Origin: Mansonella perstans
Taxonomy: Eukaryota; Nematoda; Chromadorea; Rhabditida; Onchocercidae
Assembly: GCA_037074765.1 (NCBI GenBank)
Contig: JBAMDO010000288.1
Span: 1 to 64,000, forward strand
Reading direction: 5' to 3'
Length of the DNA: 64,000 nt
The notes beneath the pieces were generated by a model. That model saw only the letters and a program-made list of their open reading frames with translations, was not told the origin of the DNA and made no database searches. Numbering within the stretch: the stretch's first letter is position 1; every line of letters starts with the position of its first letter. Shown here one piece after another: positions 48,291 to 62,300 of this stretch. The position numbers and the translations under genes are program-made.

Positions 48291-49134
48291 TTATTTAAGA
48301 AAAAAAATCTTTAATCCACGTATACAGTTTTTTTCCCTTTTGTAAAAACTTTTTGAATTTCACAAATATTTTATCTCTCACAAAAAAATAAAAAGAAAAC
48401 GGAAAGTTATATAATAAAATAAAAAAGTTACATTTTGAAGAAGTGCAGTAAGTAAAATATCTTCTTTGAAGATAGAATTGGAAAGAAAATGTGACAAAAA
48501 ATTTTTCTTCGAATGATTGATAGTAATAATTGATAAAGATGAACTTTAATTTTAATCGAGAAAATTTTGAACAGGCAATCATTTGTCACCTTTTTTCAAT
48601 CAATGGTGATAACAGAAATGATATTTAATAAATGATTATTGTTGTGTGGGCATGAATTTATCAATGTTAAAAAAACAATTCACATTTTAACAAAAAAAAA
48701 AGATTTTGCATACAAATTATTTCTCAAAATAATTATTGCATAACTGAAAAACTTGAAATGACAATGAAGCGGAAAGAAGAAAGCGAGCATATGATGCTAA
48801 AAATAGCCAAACAAAAAAAAAAAAATTGGATTTGGAAGATTACGGAAATTGTGAAAATTTTTCCGAATTATTAAAATTTACATTTGAAATTTATGTGATT
48901 AATAAAACTAAATTATTTATGGAAAAAAAACTGCAAAAATGTTTCCCATGTCAACAAATTAATTTTCATTGTTACCGTGTTATTTCGCTTTCGAAATTTT
49001 ATTTTCAAGGAATTTCATCGTTTCCGGATGACAATAAATGCAAATGTAAATTTAGTGGAATAAAATTTTACTCGATGTAAATTCATCTTCCATTCATTTT
49101 ACAAGTTTCAATTTGTATAATAATAATAGTAATA

Positions 49135-49412
49135 AAGTAAGAATATTCCTCCTAGTTTAATTATGAAACCATAATAATAATAATACTAATAATAATAAAA
49201 ACGATTATCCCTGCAGGTTTAATTATGACGTCATAGTAATAATAATAATAATAATAATAAAGCAAGAATATACCTCCTATTTTAACAATGATATCACAAT
49301 AATAATAATAAAGTACGAATATTCCTACAAGTTTAATTATGATATCACAGTTATAATAATAATAACAAAGCAAGAATATTCCTTCTGGTTTTACTATGAT
49401 ATCATTTGAATG
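49135..49412 (+). repeat. Tandem repeat with ATA cores, unit about 55-65 bp
   Basis: Five copies of AAGAATATTCCTCCTAGTTT, AATTATGAYATCATAA and a variable (ATA)n core lie near 49139, 49203, 49262, 49313 and 49369. Each has a few substitutions and its own core length. Confidence 0.9.
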
Positions 49413-50636
49413 TCATCATTTTCATAAATCCATGAAAATTCATAAAATGGAAATTTTTGGGAAAAAATCATAGAAGTATGCATCAAAAAATTGTTGAGAG
49501 TAATTGTAATTTGAATTTACTGGAGAAAAAGAAAACAATTATGAAAATAGTAATTATTTGAAACAAATGTTTATCTTTGTTGCTGGGGAAGAAAAAACAC
49601 AAAATATTGTGACATTTGATGAAAATGTAAAAGCATATGGAAGGGGAAAAAATCTTCCAGAAATCACCTTTAGAAAAAAACAGTAATGATTGGTACAAAG
49701 GCATTTTAATTTTGCTTATTTATTTATTTTTTTTGCTTATAACTTTTGTTAATATTCATATTCAATTAACTATACGTTAATTCCATTCCTTATATATTAT
49801 TAACCCAGTCTATTAATTGCGCTTTTCATTGATTTATTAATTAGCTATTTTTATTAATTTTTCATCTTCAATTTACAAAACCAAAACTTCTTCCATATCT
49901 TTTAAGCACCAAATTTATTAATTTCATTTCTTCTGTATTATTATTGCTAATAATTCCATTTTCTTTTTCACAATTCATCATTCATTGCGGGTTCATTTCA
50001 AATTTTTCCGATTTTTTTTAAAGCAATTGATCAATTTGTTTTATTACATATTTAATTTTACTGTTTGCTATAACTAATATTCGTTTTGTGTTTTTTATTT
50101 TTTGAAAAAATTAAAATTTTCTTACAAAATATTCGAAATGACTAAGAAGTTATTTGGAATAAAGAAGCAAATATGCGATTCTAAAAAATGATCTTTAAAA
50201 AAAGTACTGAAAATAAATTTTATAAGTAAAATTTTGCACTATATTTTTTCCACAAATTTTTTAGCAATAACAAAATTTTCATTTAGAGATTAAAATGAAA
50301 CATTTTTCTTTCATGCTTTCCTCCGTTTTTTTCTTTTTTTTGAAAAGTTTTTTTGAAAAAAATAAAGGAAAGCAACTAATGGCGATAAAATCTTTATTCC
50401 AAAATTTAAATGATTTCATTTTTAGCAAAATGAAGAAGCAAAATCAAAAAGCGAAAAAGATTATGAATGTTTTGTTTTGTTTTATTTGTTTGTTTGTTTA
50501 TTCATTTATTTGTTTATTGTGTAAAGTGTTTTTCATGCATGACTTTGTAAATAATAGTGGTCAAAAAAGTTAAACGAATATTTTGTCACCGTTTGTTTTC
50601 TTTTTAACATATCGTCTGAGAATCCCTACAATATTT

Positions 50637-50752
50637 GTAAAACGATTATCACATATAACATTATTTTATGGATACTGGTCACTCTCTTTCTGCTTTTTTT
50701 AACGATTATCCATGTGACATTATTGTATAGATGTTGGTCACTCCCTTTCTTT
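50637..50752 (+). repeat. Two-copy tandem duplication, unit about 60 bp
   Basis: Both copies have AACGATTATC, then ACATTATT, TATRGATRYTGGTCACTC and CTTTCT. Confidence 0.85.
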
Positions 50753-51764
50753 GTATCGCTGAAACAGTTTGCGTTTCTTTTTATCAAATTTTTTTAGTTT
50801 ATTTTTATTTGCATTACTTATTTTTGTGATTGCTTTTGTAATTGCAATATTATTTTCCTCATCACTTTTACTTGTTTATTTTTTTTGTTCCTTGCTTAAA
50901 ATGACCAAAGTGACTGCCTCTTTTTTTCCTTTCTTCTTTTGAATACCGCAGTTACTTCTTGATAGTAATAATCCCATCCCACATGAACTCAAGAAAAATG
51001 AATAATGACCTTAATATTAATCCAAAATCTAAATAATAAGTGTTATGAGAATGAAAAATGTTTGAAAAAAAGATGAAATAAATATGATAAAAAGAAAATT
51101 TCTTTTTTTTAAGTTGAATTTTTCTCTTGAACACTTATTAAATTTTTTTTTATAATTGTTGCTGACAATTTAAGTATCGAATGGATGAGTGAGAGAGATA
51201 TCTTGATTTTGAGAGGGTGTGAGAGAGAGAAAAAGAAAAATGATGATGCAAAAAAAACACCAATTTAAAAATGTATTTAAGAAATTATTTTTGCGCCAAT
51301 GAAATATGTTATTTGTCTGGCTTCTTAGCTTCGCACTTGTCCTCATTTTTTTTTTTTTTTTTTAGTAGCAGTAATTCAATACAATATCTTTTTAAAAAGA
51401 CATTCACAGTTTAATAGTGTCAAAAAATTTGTTTGTTTGCGTCCAATGCAATTTGATAAATGGCAAGATTTTATTGATGTAGTTTTGACAGCCGATTAAC
51501 ATTTCACTGGAAGTACATATGTGTTGTTTCAACGATAATTTTCAATTTTCAGGATGACATAAGTGATAGTTTGCATTCTTTATTTACCTGTTATTAAGCA
51601 TTTATTAAAGCATAAAGACAAGTTAATTGTGATTTAATAATTCAATTGTACATTTAATCAATTTTTTTCACTTTCTAAATTATATTAAAGTGAAACTTTG
51701 AAATCACTAAAAATATCACTGACATTTATTGCAAAAAATTTTAACTGACTATTTTGTTTTTCTT

Positions 51765-52027
51765 CTCTGTTTCTTTCTCCCTCTGTCTCTCTCCCTGAAT
51801 TGTTAAAAAATAAATAAATTAACAAAAAATTAGAAAATTGACAAAAACATTTTACATAAATATTGAATAGAAAATGAATAATGAGCTAAATCTCCCCCCC
51901 TCTCTCTCCCTCTCTCCCCTCTCTCTCCCTCTCTCTGTCTCTCTTAATTATTACTGAAAAAAATTCCATCAAAACATAGAAACTTTTTACAAAAATTTGA
52001 ATAAAAAATGAATGATGGACTAAATGA
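51765..52027 (+). repeat. Diverged duplication with CT-rich tracts, unit about 140 bp
   Basis: CT tracts at 51770-51798 and 51891-51945 are each followed by a related segment with ACAAAAA, TTGAATA, AAAATGAATRATG and ACTAAAT or GCTAAAT. Confidence 0.65.
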
Positions 52028-55000
52028 ATTTCCTGGAATTTCGATAGAAAAAATTTTTGAAAATAATTTAACTACAATTTTATATATTCGTATTACAATA
52101 AAAATGCGAATGATTTAATTTAAATGCAACCTAAATAATCAATAATCGGATAATAAATAATTAATTTGTATTTATATTAAATAATTCATAAATTAGCTAT
52201 GTTAACAATTAAAGGGAAAATCTTTCTTTATGAGTAATGAAATCTGAAATTTCGCATTTTCCTTAATTATCTAAAATAATCCATTTCTAATTTTAGTTTA
52301 ATTGACGTAAAATTTTATTTCAAGTTTAATTTTTCGTCAAACTAACATTTAGTCTTTTTTCTTCATAACTTCTCTCTCTCACCCTCCCGTTCCTTCTCCT
52401 CGCTATGTATATGCATTATATATATATATATATATTTATTTATCTTTATTATTTTATTACTGGTTATTTAAGTATATATGTATATGTTTATTGATTATTA
52501 ATATAGATATATATCATGCTCAAAATTATAAATGCTGCAAAATCAAATTAATTTCGATAAGTTTTTTTTGTTTATTTTAAGCATCAACAAAAAAAAATTC
52601 ATTTAAAAATGTTATTTCATTTTTTCCTCAATTTCGCTCTTATTCTGTTCTATTCCATCGTTTATCCTATGCAAACAAATTTCAGTTTTTCTCAACAAAC
52701 TCACCATTCTAATTTTATATATTACACATTTACTCAATAAAAATCATTTGTTTTGTAAACAAATAAGAAATGTATTAAAATAGTTAAGAGAATAAAAGGT
52801 AAAAAAAGTGCTAAAAAAGGTATGTTTTTAATTTTTGAAATTTATGTAAATAAATAAATTTTTGCTTTTAATTTCTTTCAAATTTTTTATTTTGGCGAAT
52901 TTCTTTAATTTTTTTCAATAAAAATTTACATTTACTAAAAAAAAAATTTCAAAAATGCAAACAAGTATTTCATTTGATTCAAGAAAAGAAGTAATGAATT
53001 TTAAATTCAAAATCAATTCATAGTTTCTTTCCTTTTTTTTCTCTAATTTTAAATTGTAACACAACAAAAAGTTACTGCGATGCTCTCCCTGATAATCCCC
53101 GACATTTACGCTGCTCTATCAGTGAGTTGTAGATGATTGTTGGAAGTGCACTTTTGAAATTTTTACCATTCTCCTAAATCATCTTTTAAAATTTAAATTT
53201 TTTGAAAATTTATACTGATTCCACAGGATTATAAAGTTACATAATGTTGAATTATTGTAACATTTAATTAAGCCTTTTTTTTTAAATGTTTTCTTACCAA
53301 GCAGTATAGCAATTATAATTTGAAATAATAAAGCTCAATTTAACCGAAAAAAAAAGGAAACTAAAAAATATGGCAAGAAAAACATTCACACATATTTGAA
53401 AAAGGTGACAAGTTTAATTTTTGTAGCAATTGCTTTATAAATTATTTTCAATCAGTTCAAATATTAGAAATAAAATTTTCAAAACTGTCAAAATGGTCAA
53501 AATAGCAAGGATGAAAGGAAATAAAAAGTTGTGTTCCATTTGATTTCATTCAATTTCAGTTTCATTTAATCTATTTAACTGCCAGTTGAAAAAAATGGCT
53601 GCAGCATTTTTGTTTTTCCTCTGTCTAATAATTTTTTTTCTTTTTTTGCATTATTTTACAAAAATTCCAAAATTTTTTGAAGGCTGCAAATTTCACAGTA
53701 GTTTCGAAATTTTTTTTTCTTTAGTTAGATAAAAAGCTATGGTACTGGAAAAAATTGTTGTTGTTGAAAAAAAAAATTTGATAAATCAAAAGCATAATTT
53801 TTTGCTAAATTTCCACAAATGATCTCAAAATTTTTAAATTTCACAGAAACAATTATTTCCAGTAATTTTCAGTTTTTTTTTGCTTATTATTCAGTACCTT
53901 TTTTTGCTAAATTTATCCATCCGTCGATTTTATTTTAAACTAAAATAAAAGTTTGACAACAAAAAAAAAAAAAAAAAAGAAGAAAAAGTGTTTTTGTTGT
54001 AGGAATGGAATAATTAATTAAATGTTGTAGAAGTGGAACAATTAATTAATTTCAAATTTCTGATAGTATTTAAAAATTGTTATTTGATCAAATATTTATT
54101 TATTTCATCAAACTATACTGAAGAAAAAATTAACGAAAGAAAAACTTTTCATTCAAATATTTTTCGTCCTTTCATTTCAATCATATATTTTCTATCAGGC
54201 TGTTGTCATTTGATAACGATACAAAAAAAAAAAAAAAAAATTTAATTTCGAATTATCGATTAATTTCTGTTTACATCAAAAAAAGTCGAATAATAAAAAA
54301 AAGGAAATAATGTCGCACTTGTCAAGGATTTTTTTCTTTTATCATTTATTTTTTGATTTTATTTCACATCCATAATAAATGACAAATTGAATCTCTTTGA
54401 AATCTCTTTGTTGAAACATTAAAATTTTAATTAATCATAATTTCAAATCTTCCAATATGTAGACAAATAAACAAAGCACGCATAAAGAAATTCACACGCA
54501 TACATACACACACATATGCATATTTATATGTATATACAGCAATAAAGATAAATTTAGGCTAAAATCTAACGAAGCGGTTTGAATATGCCGAAATGTCAAT
54601 ACTTACGACATTTCAACAAATTTAACCAAAAAGATTTTTATTACGAATGCATTTCGAATTCGTTATCGTTGTTATTGTCATGATTGAGAGTGAAAGGAAA
54701 TAGCATGCAAAATGACGACAGAATTTTATAATCAAATTTTTATACAATATGTTCAATCTAGGGCATGAATATGATTTGTAAAAAGCTTTATAAATTGTTT
54801 GAATTTTGATCAATTTTATTAACAAATCATATTAAAGGAGCTAAAGGATTGAGTGAGTGTGAGAGAGAGAGGTAATGAATGTATTAAAAGAGAAGTGACA
54901 TTTTACGAATTTGTCACCAAATCAAAAAGTGGACAATGTTTCCTATCTTTCTTTTCTTTTTTTTTTTGCTTCTCTAACTTATTTCTTTTTTTTTTGTTAA

Positions 55001-57755
55001 GTTTCAACATCATTTTGAAGAAGGAAAAATGCTACACTAATGAGCTGTGCAGCGATAAGTAAATTCCCCATTAAGAAAACTTGCTGCTGAATTTTCATTT
55101 TCAATTTTTTTTTTTTTTTTTTTCGTTAACATTTTAATGCTATTGGTTTTAGCACTTAGCATATCTCTCTCTTTAAACTTTTCTGATACATTATTTATAT
55201 CCAAAAAGTTTTTGTTAATTCATATTTAATTTTTCAAATTTTAAACCATGAATTTTTTCTCGAAATAACAATTATCATTGCTACGGCTGTTTTTTTTTTT
55301 TGAGTCCATTTGTAATTTTAACAGTCTCTGTCCTGCACTTCTACGATAGTTTCAAGTTTCGAAGTGTCATCAGGCATTGATTCGATGTAAAGTATTTCTA
55401 AATTAATGACAGGTCATATAATGAGATTTATATTTGTTTTTATAAATAGTTCAAATTAAAAAAAAAAATTTTCATATCAATTTTAAACAATCAAAGAATC
55501 AGTTGACAGTGCTATTTGACATTAAAATTTATCAAATGTCGCATACTAGTGAAATACACTACTGATATTTATTTTAGTAACTTTTTTTTTTCCAATGCAA
55601 TACCAATCTTTCAAATAATTTTCAAACACTCATCCAAATAAACAATTTTCAATTTGCTATACGTTAAAGTATTTTGAAAAAATGTCATCATCATTTAAAT
55701 GTTTCTTTTTTCCCCTTCCTTAATAAAAAGAAGTAAGCAAAAAATTGAATAATTATTTAATTTAATTAATGAACTATTTAATTATCTAATTAAAAACAAT
55801 TTTTTTTATTTTTCGAAGATGAATAAAGGATATGAAAAGTATCTGCACGATTTAAAAATGATGCAATGTGTTTTTTCATTCTTTAAAATTTCAATTTTCC
55901 TAATTTGCAATAAATCATGCTGACATTGAAGTTAGGATGAAATGAAGTTATATGGAACATTAAAAAATTTCAAATGAGTGCTAATTTCATCTGAATTAAT
56001 TAAATTACCAGCAAATTTTTTTTCATTTGTTTTAGACATGAAAAACGAAAGGATTTCACTTCTTCTATTATTAATCTACCTAAGCGTAAGCCTAAGTATT
56101 GTTTATCTTTTGTTCGTTGAACTCTATTTTCGTTTTATGAAATTTTAATCAAAATAATAAGAAGCGGAAATTTTAAACCTTAATTAGTAAATTTATGAGT
56201 TGGAGAAAAAAAACGAATCGATATTCTAACTTGCAACTGAGTAATTTCAAGGTCTAAATTTTTTTTTGCGAAAATTTATTAAAATGATTGAGAAAATCTC
56301 GTTGATATTTTGTACTTTTCCCAAAATTTAAAAAAAAAATTTCAAAATGTTTTTCGAAAAGAATATTTTAATAATTCAATTGAATTTTGATTGATTAATC
56401 CGTTTTATTATTTGCTTTCAACTTTTAAATAATTTTGTATGCATGCACTAAACTAGTAACAATTAATTTTCAATAAAATTATTGAAACAATGATTTATTT
56501 TGATTTAGAAAAAGAAGACGATGAACAAAAATGATTGTGCTTCTTTTCTTTCTCTGCCTCTCCTTCTCTCGCTCTCTTTCCTTTCATCTGTTCTAAATAG
56601 TAATGAATTAAAAAAGCATTTGATGGAAATATTTTGCAAATGTTTGATGCTTTGTTTTTCTCGTTCCTTTTTCTTTCTTTTTTTCTTCGCATATTTTATT
56701 TCACTTTATTAAAATGTCAAATTTTTGGTATTGAATTTATTTAATTTCTTTCTCCTTTTTTTCTTCCTTTCTTTCTCCCTTTCATTTTTTTTTTTTTGTT
56801 AACAATTTTTGATTAATCATATTTTTAACAAAATCTTACTGGCTGCTATTTTGGCAATTTTTGTTTATGTTGAAATTTGAATTGTAAAGTTTTACTTTCA
56901 AACAATGCATAAATAATTATGCAAATTAGCAATAATTTTCTTCAAAAAAATAGAGAAAAGTTAACTATTAAAATTAATCTTTAATTAATTTAAATAAAAT
57001 TTAATTTTAAACTTATTTGTAGTAATTATTTTGCATGAAATAGAAAATAAAAAATATTTAATTCAAATCTTAATAGCCCGAAGAATCTTTTAGCCAAGGA
57101 AGCCAAGAAAGTATTCGTCCTCTTTGTTTTTCATTTTCTTTTTAATAGCGCTGGAAATAATTGGAAAAAAAATTACTGAAAGTACTATTTCCAGGAATTT
57201 TCCCATTTCAATTTAAGTTTCATTTTGTAAAAATGTTTTTCGATTCACTGTTTTCAATTAATAAAGCACATTTAATTTTAAATTATTTGTTAATTTGTAT
57301 GCATTCAAGATGTTTACTGTTTTGGGTACCCGAAGTTTTTTCCCAAAATAAAGAGCCTTACGGCTGTTTTGCATGCTTCAATAGAATTTTGCTTACAAAT
57401 TACGTGCGAAAAATTATCATCCATTAATGCAAAAATGTCAAATTTTTTTCAGTCAATTTTTTCGAAATTTTTTAAATTGTGCAGCAAATTTTTTCTTCAT
57501 CTCATATTCAAAACAATAAATTATGGGTGTTGAAAATTTTCGAAATTTGAAATTTTTTAAATTTCCACTTATATTTTTTTTGTCCATTCTAATATTTGAC
57601 GTTTACCTGTATTGTCTTTTTTCTCTAACTTTTAAAATTTATGTTTAGTTATAAAACATACTAAAAAAAATCTTCCCATTTAATAAATGTATTTATTGAA
57701 AAAATTTTTTGTAAATATCTGCAAAATTTTCTATACAAATTCCTGTTAATGTTTA

Positions 57756-57882
57756 GGGAAAAAATTCTCGGTAACATTCTAAGACAGAAGAAGAAATCTC
57801 GGTTGCTAAGACAGAAAAGAAATTACGATAACTTTCTAAGACAGGAAAAAAGCTCGGTAACTTTCTAAGGCAAAAAAAAATT
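57756..57882 (+). repeat. Tandem repeat, unit about 33 bp
   Basis: Four copies of AATCTCGGTAACTTTCTAAG followed by ACAGAAGAA, with small changes. Confidence 0.88.
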
Positions 57883-59348
57883 GATCCGAAGTAATAAATC
57901 TGAAATGTTGTCAGACGTCACGATTTGAAATTTGTTGCAAACATTAAATAATTTTTAAAAAAAACTTCGTCTTCCAACTTACTTTTTTAAATGACTGAAA
58001 TCTGAACTTAATAGGCACCTAAAACAATTAATGAGGTCATGCAAATTAACCTCATCCAGTGTTAATTTGATGCTTCTCTTAATTTATGCTTCTCTGAATG
58101 AATAATTAGAAATGAAATGATTGTTTTTTTTCTTTTTTCGTTGCGCATACATTTTAAAAAAAATGATATAAATTAAAAACTGAAAATTTTTTAAACATCA
58201 AGATTGCATACATTAATTTTTTTTTTTGGGTGTTAATTAGCTTCCAGGACTAATTAACCAAAACGTAATACTAGCAAATTAATTCTAGCTAATCTTTGCG
58301 TGTTGCAATATTGTGATTTCAAAATTGCATCATTTTAAAAATTAATGCAAATATTTTTCAAATCAGTTTGAATAATGTTTAAAGAATGAATGAACGAGCA
58401 ATCACTAATGATGGTAATTTTGTTTTATTCAAACCATAAAATGCAAAACAAAATTTTTCATTGCTATTCTTGGCTATTCTTTTTTTTTCTGGAAAACTTT
58501 CATTTTCCATCAATGCTTAAAAGAATGTTATTGATTTATTGGAAATAAATTGCGACGTAGGAAAGTGTAGCAATGGTGAATTTCTTTTTTTGTCCAAATC
58601 AGATTTTGATAAAATTTGTGTTTATTTTAAAATTTTGCTGCACAAAAAGTTTGAGAAGTGGGAGGGAAGAAAAAAAAGAAATAAATAAATGAGAAGATTT
58701 ATTATAACTCTAATGATGGCTAGCTAGTACTTTAAGTTTCTAAACATTCGTCTTAAGAAATGTCATATTACATAAGTTAAATATGATGAATAAATTTTGA
58801 AACTTTTAACTTTAACAAAATTTAAAACCAAAAATTTAAAAAAAAAAGCAATTACAAATTGATATTTATTTCTTATACCATATTGAAATTACTGCACTTG
58901 TTGGAAAAAATAAAAAAAAATTTAACTATGATGCGTTTTAAAATTTAATTTCAAAAAAAATTTATTCTTTACCTTCTTTTCTTTTTTTCTTTTAAGGAAA
59001 AATGATAACATTAAAAGACAACGTATTATTGAAATTTACTAAAGAGACATGATGTGTGCCTTCTCAGGCTTCTAAAGGTTAATTTTTTGTGTACAGTTTT
59101 CTGCTTCCATTCTAAATTTTAATTACTGATATGATTAATCTCAGTTTTGCTTCAATGATTTTAATTAATAAATTTTGATAATTTTTCATAAAATCTTTAA
59201 TCATTCACAAATATTATTTTCTCTTTGAAATTTTCGTCATTACGATATGATGATAAAATTAATCTAATATATTTATTATTATCAAAATTTACTTTGCTTT
59301 TATTTTCTTGATCTTTTTCATTTATTTTTTTTGTTAATATAAAAAAAA

Positions 59349-59360
59349 TTTTTTTTCTAG
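59349..59360 (+). promoter_or_regulatory. 3' splice acceptor directly before the channel ATG
   Basis: A TTTTTTTTCTAG acceptor ends at 59360 and the ATG follows at 59361 with no gap. This fits spliced-leader addition immediately before a start codon, as is common in nematodes. It could also be a cis acceptor of an upstream exon carrying a signal peptide. Confidence 0.5.
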
Positions 59361-62300
59361 ATGAATCATCATGAATGGATGATGGTATCATTTCTTACAG
59401 AACTTTTAAGTTCATACGGAAGCCATGGACAGTTAGCAACAACAACAACAGCAACATCATCATCATCATCAGTGTGTGCTGATGATACACAAATTATTGA
59501 CATCCTTTTCAAGGTTTAATTTTTAATCGAAAATTTCAATAATATAATATATGAAAATAATAATTCATTTGATCCAATAACTGATTTGAACTTATTTTGT
59601 AATGAGTTGAAATCATTTTATTTCACAAATAAATCATTGATAATGTAGGAATTATTTAAAATTCATTTAAAATGTTTGGAAAAAATTTTTTTTTTTTCTT
59701 CTGTCTTTTTTGTTTTTTAAATTTTTAGTCGAAAGTTTCAATAACATATATATGTGAAATTAATAATTACCAGTGATTGATTTGAACTTATTTTGTAATT
59801 TTTTCAGTCAATGAAAGAAACTATTTAAATTCATTTAAGGTTTAATTTCTAATCGAGAATTTCAATAATGTATATAAATGAAATTAATAATTTATTTGAT
59901 CCAGTGATTGATTTGAACTTATTTGGAAATAACTCATTTACAATGAAAGGATTATTTAAAATTTATTTAAAATATTTGAAAAAAGCTTTTTTTTAATTCC
60001 TTTATCTTTTTTTATTTTTACTTCCTCCACAACAATTTTATAAATGTTTAGGAAACGTATAATAAGCATTATCTACCAGCTCATCCGGTTTATGTTCGTG
60101 TTAATATGTGGGTTCAAGAAGTTACAGCTGTTTCGGAATTAACACAAGATTTTGAAATTGGTATTGACTGCTGCTTTTTCTTGTATGAATGAATAAAAGT
60201 GATTAATGCCTAGCAAGTAATAATTATGATAATTAATTAGTAGTAATTATAATAATTAATTAATTTGTAAGAAAAAATGTTCAATTTTAACTTTAAAAAA
60301 GCAAATTGCCAATTGTTATTTTTAATTTATGAAAAATTAAGTAAAAAAAAACAAAAAACAAAAAAGCAATTATTTTGAAATTAAATTAAATTTTTTAGAT
60401 TTATATATAAATGAATTTTGGGAAGATCCAGCACTTATATTTGATTTTATGGAACCATGCAAACCGAACATAACATTTGGTGAAAAAGTTTTACAAAAAC
60501 TTTGGATACCAAATACATGCTTTATTAATTCAAAAAATGCTGCTATACACGAATCACCATTCAGGTTAATTGCGTCAATTAGCTAATCCAATTATAGTTT
60601 TTTTTGCTAAAAAGTTTCATACTTTTTTTCTCGTTTTTTTTTCTTCATTTCTTGCAGAATATTTTAGTTGCAAATTTTTTAGATAATAAATTTTTTACTT
60701 TTAAATAGAAAAAAATTTTGAAAGTAATTATTACTGTTATGAGTTTAAGAAAGAAAAGAAGGAAAAAATTTAAAAAGTTCAAAATATGTAAATTAGTTTC
60801 AACCATTTAAAAAAAATTGCAAATTTTTTTTAATATTTTTAATTTGTAATTTAATTTTTTCAATTTATTTAGGAATGTTTTCCTAATGATTTACGCTAAT
60901 GGTACATTATGGACTAATTATCGAATGAAATTAACCGGTCCATGTGATATGAATTTGAAACGTTTTCCATTTGATCAGCAAAAATGTTCGCTTACTTTTG
61001 AATCGTATGTTCAGGAATTTTTTCATTTTTTTTAAATGTTTCAAATTTTGCTAAAATAGTCATACCTATTAATCCAAGGTAAAATTTTTAAATGTTTTCA
61101 AAGACATTTAAAAAAAAAAATTGTGATTCAACTTTTTGCATAATATTTTTAATTCTTCTAGAAAAATATTATAGATTTAATTATAATATTGGCGAAGTAC
61201 GTATGTCCTGGACTCAGCCTTTTCCGGTGATACTGCTCAAAAAAATTGAATTACCCGATTTTAAATTGACAAATTTTAGTGTAATTGCAATAGAACAGGT
61301 ACTTATCAATATATTTGTGATTAATGTCGGTTAAAAGTATGACGTACCATGACACCATGATAAACACTCGTCTATGCATTAAAATATACATGATATCAAA
61401 TGACAAACATTTCAAATTCATAAAAAATTTCATTAAAATAATCAATAAAATTATTTTTTAAATATTAATTTTATCCTGCAATTGACAAAATGATTTTTAT
61501 GCAGAAGAAGAGGAAGAAAATTTTGCAAAAAATATTTTTTTTTTAAATTTTGTATAAAATTTACAGATGTATCCAGCAGGCCCTTGGGATGAATTAACTG
61601 TTTCATTCGTCTTTCAACGACGATATGGTTGGTACATTCTTCAAGGATACATTCCAACATATGTCACCATTTTCATTTCATGGATTTCATTTTATCTTGG
61701 TACAAGGTGCATATGACATCAATCATTCGGATGTTTTCTTTGTTAGCAAAAAAACCGCGTTTCATCAATACTTCATTTACATGAACCGTAATTAAATACT
61801 GATTGTAATCAGTATTTTCCTGATCATCATTCATCGTTTTTAGATCATCATATTCCGGTTAAATAAAGACACTAGTTATATATGCCATTTATGCCGTTTA
61901 ATTTCCCAAATAATTAAAATAAACAAAAAAAAGAAAGAAACTTTATTTTTTATTTTTTTAGAGCAATTCCGGCACGAACAATGCTAGGTGTTAATTCGCT
62001 TTTAGCAATTACATTCCAATTTGGTAATATTATCCGGAATTTGCCACGTGTTTCGTATGTTAAAGCAATTGATATTTGGATGTTAAGGTATTTTAATTCT
62101 TTCTTCTTTGCTTTTTTAAATTTAAACTATCAAAAAAAAATTTTAATTAAATTTTCAAATGTGATAAAAAAAGCGTTTCAAATAATTTCAGCGGTATGTT
62201 ATTTATCTTTTCGTCATTGCTTGAATTAGCCGTGATTGGTTTTATGTCACGCAATGATGGTGAAACGAAACAATTGAAAAAACGAAGTGTTATTTTGGAT

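Larger units (their letters stand above)
44343..59360. other. 15 kb without a supported gene
   Basis: Between the zinc-finger stop and the channel start I see only AT-rich DNA, poly(T) and poly(A) runs, CT-rich tracts (for example 46800-46823 and 51891-51945), (AAC)n at 48103-48290 and several short tandem duplications. Open frames such as 47913-48314, 48826-49080 and 57161-57427 are no longer than chance allows and resemble no family. A GTAAGT donor-like site ends the non-repetitive part of the 47913 frame (at 48092). This stretch should contain the channel promoter and perhaps a first exon. Confidence 0.6.

Noticed and set aside
47913..48314. 133-codon frame ending in Asn/Thr repeats
   Set aside because: The last half is a microsatellite. 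The first half ends at a GTAAGT site (48092), so a channel 5' exon was considered, but no signal peptide or matching phase evidence was found.
48826..49080. 84-codon cysteine-containing frame
   Set aside because: It has no ATG start, no convincing acceptor and no recognisable cysteine pattern; chance length.
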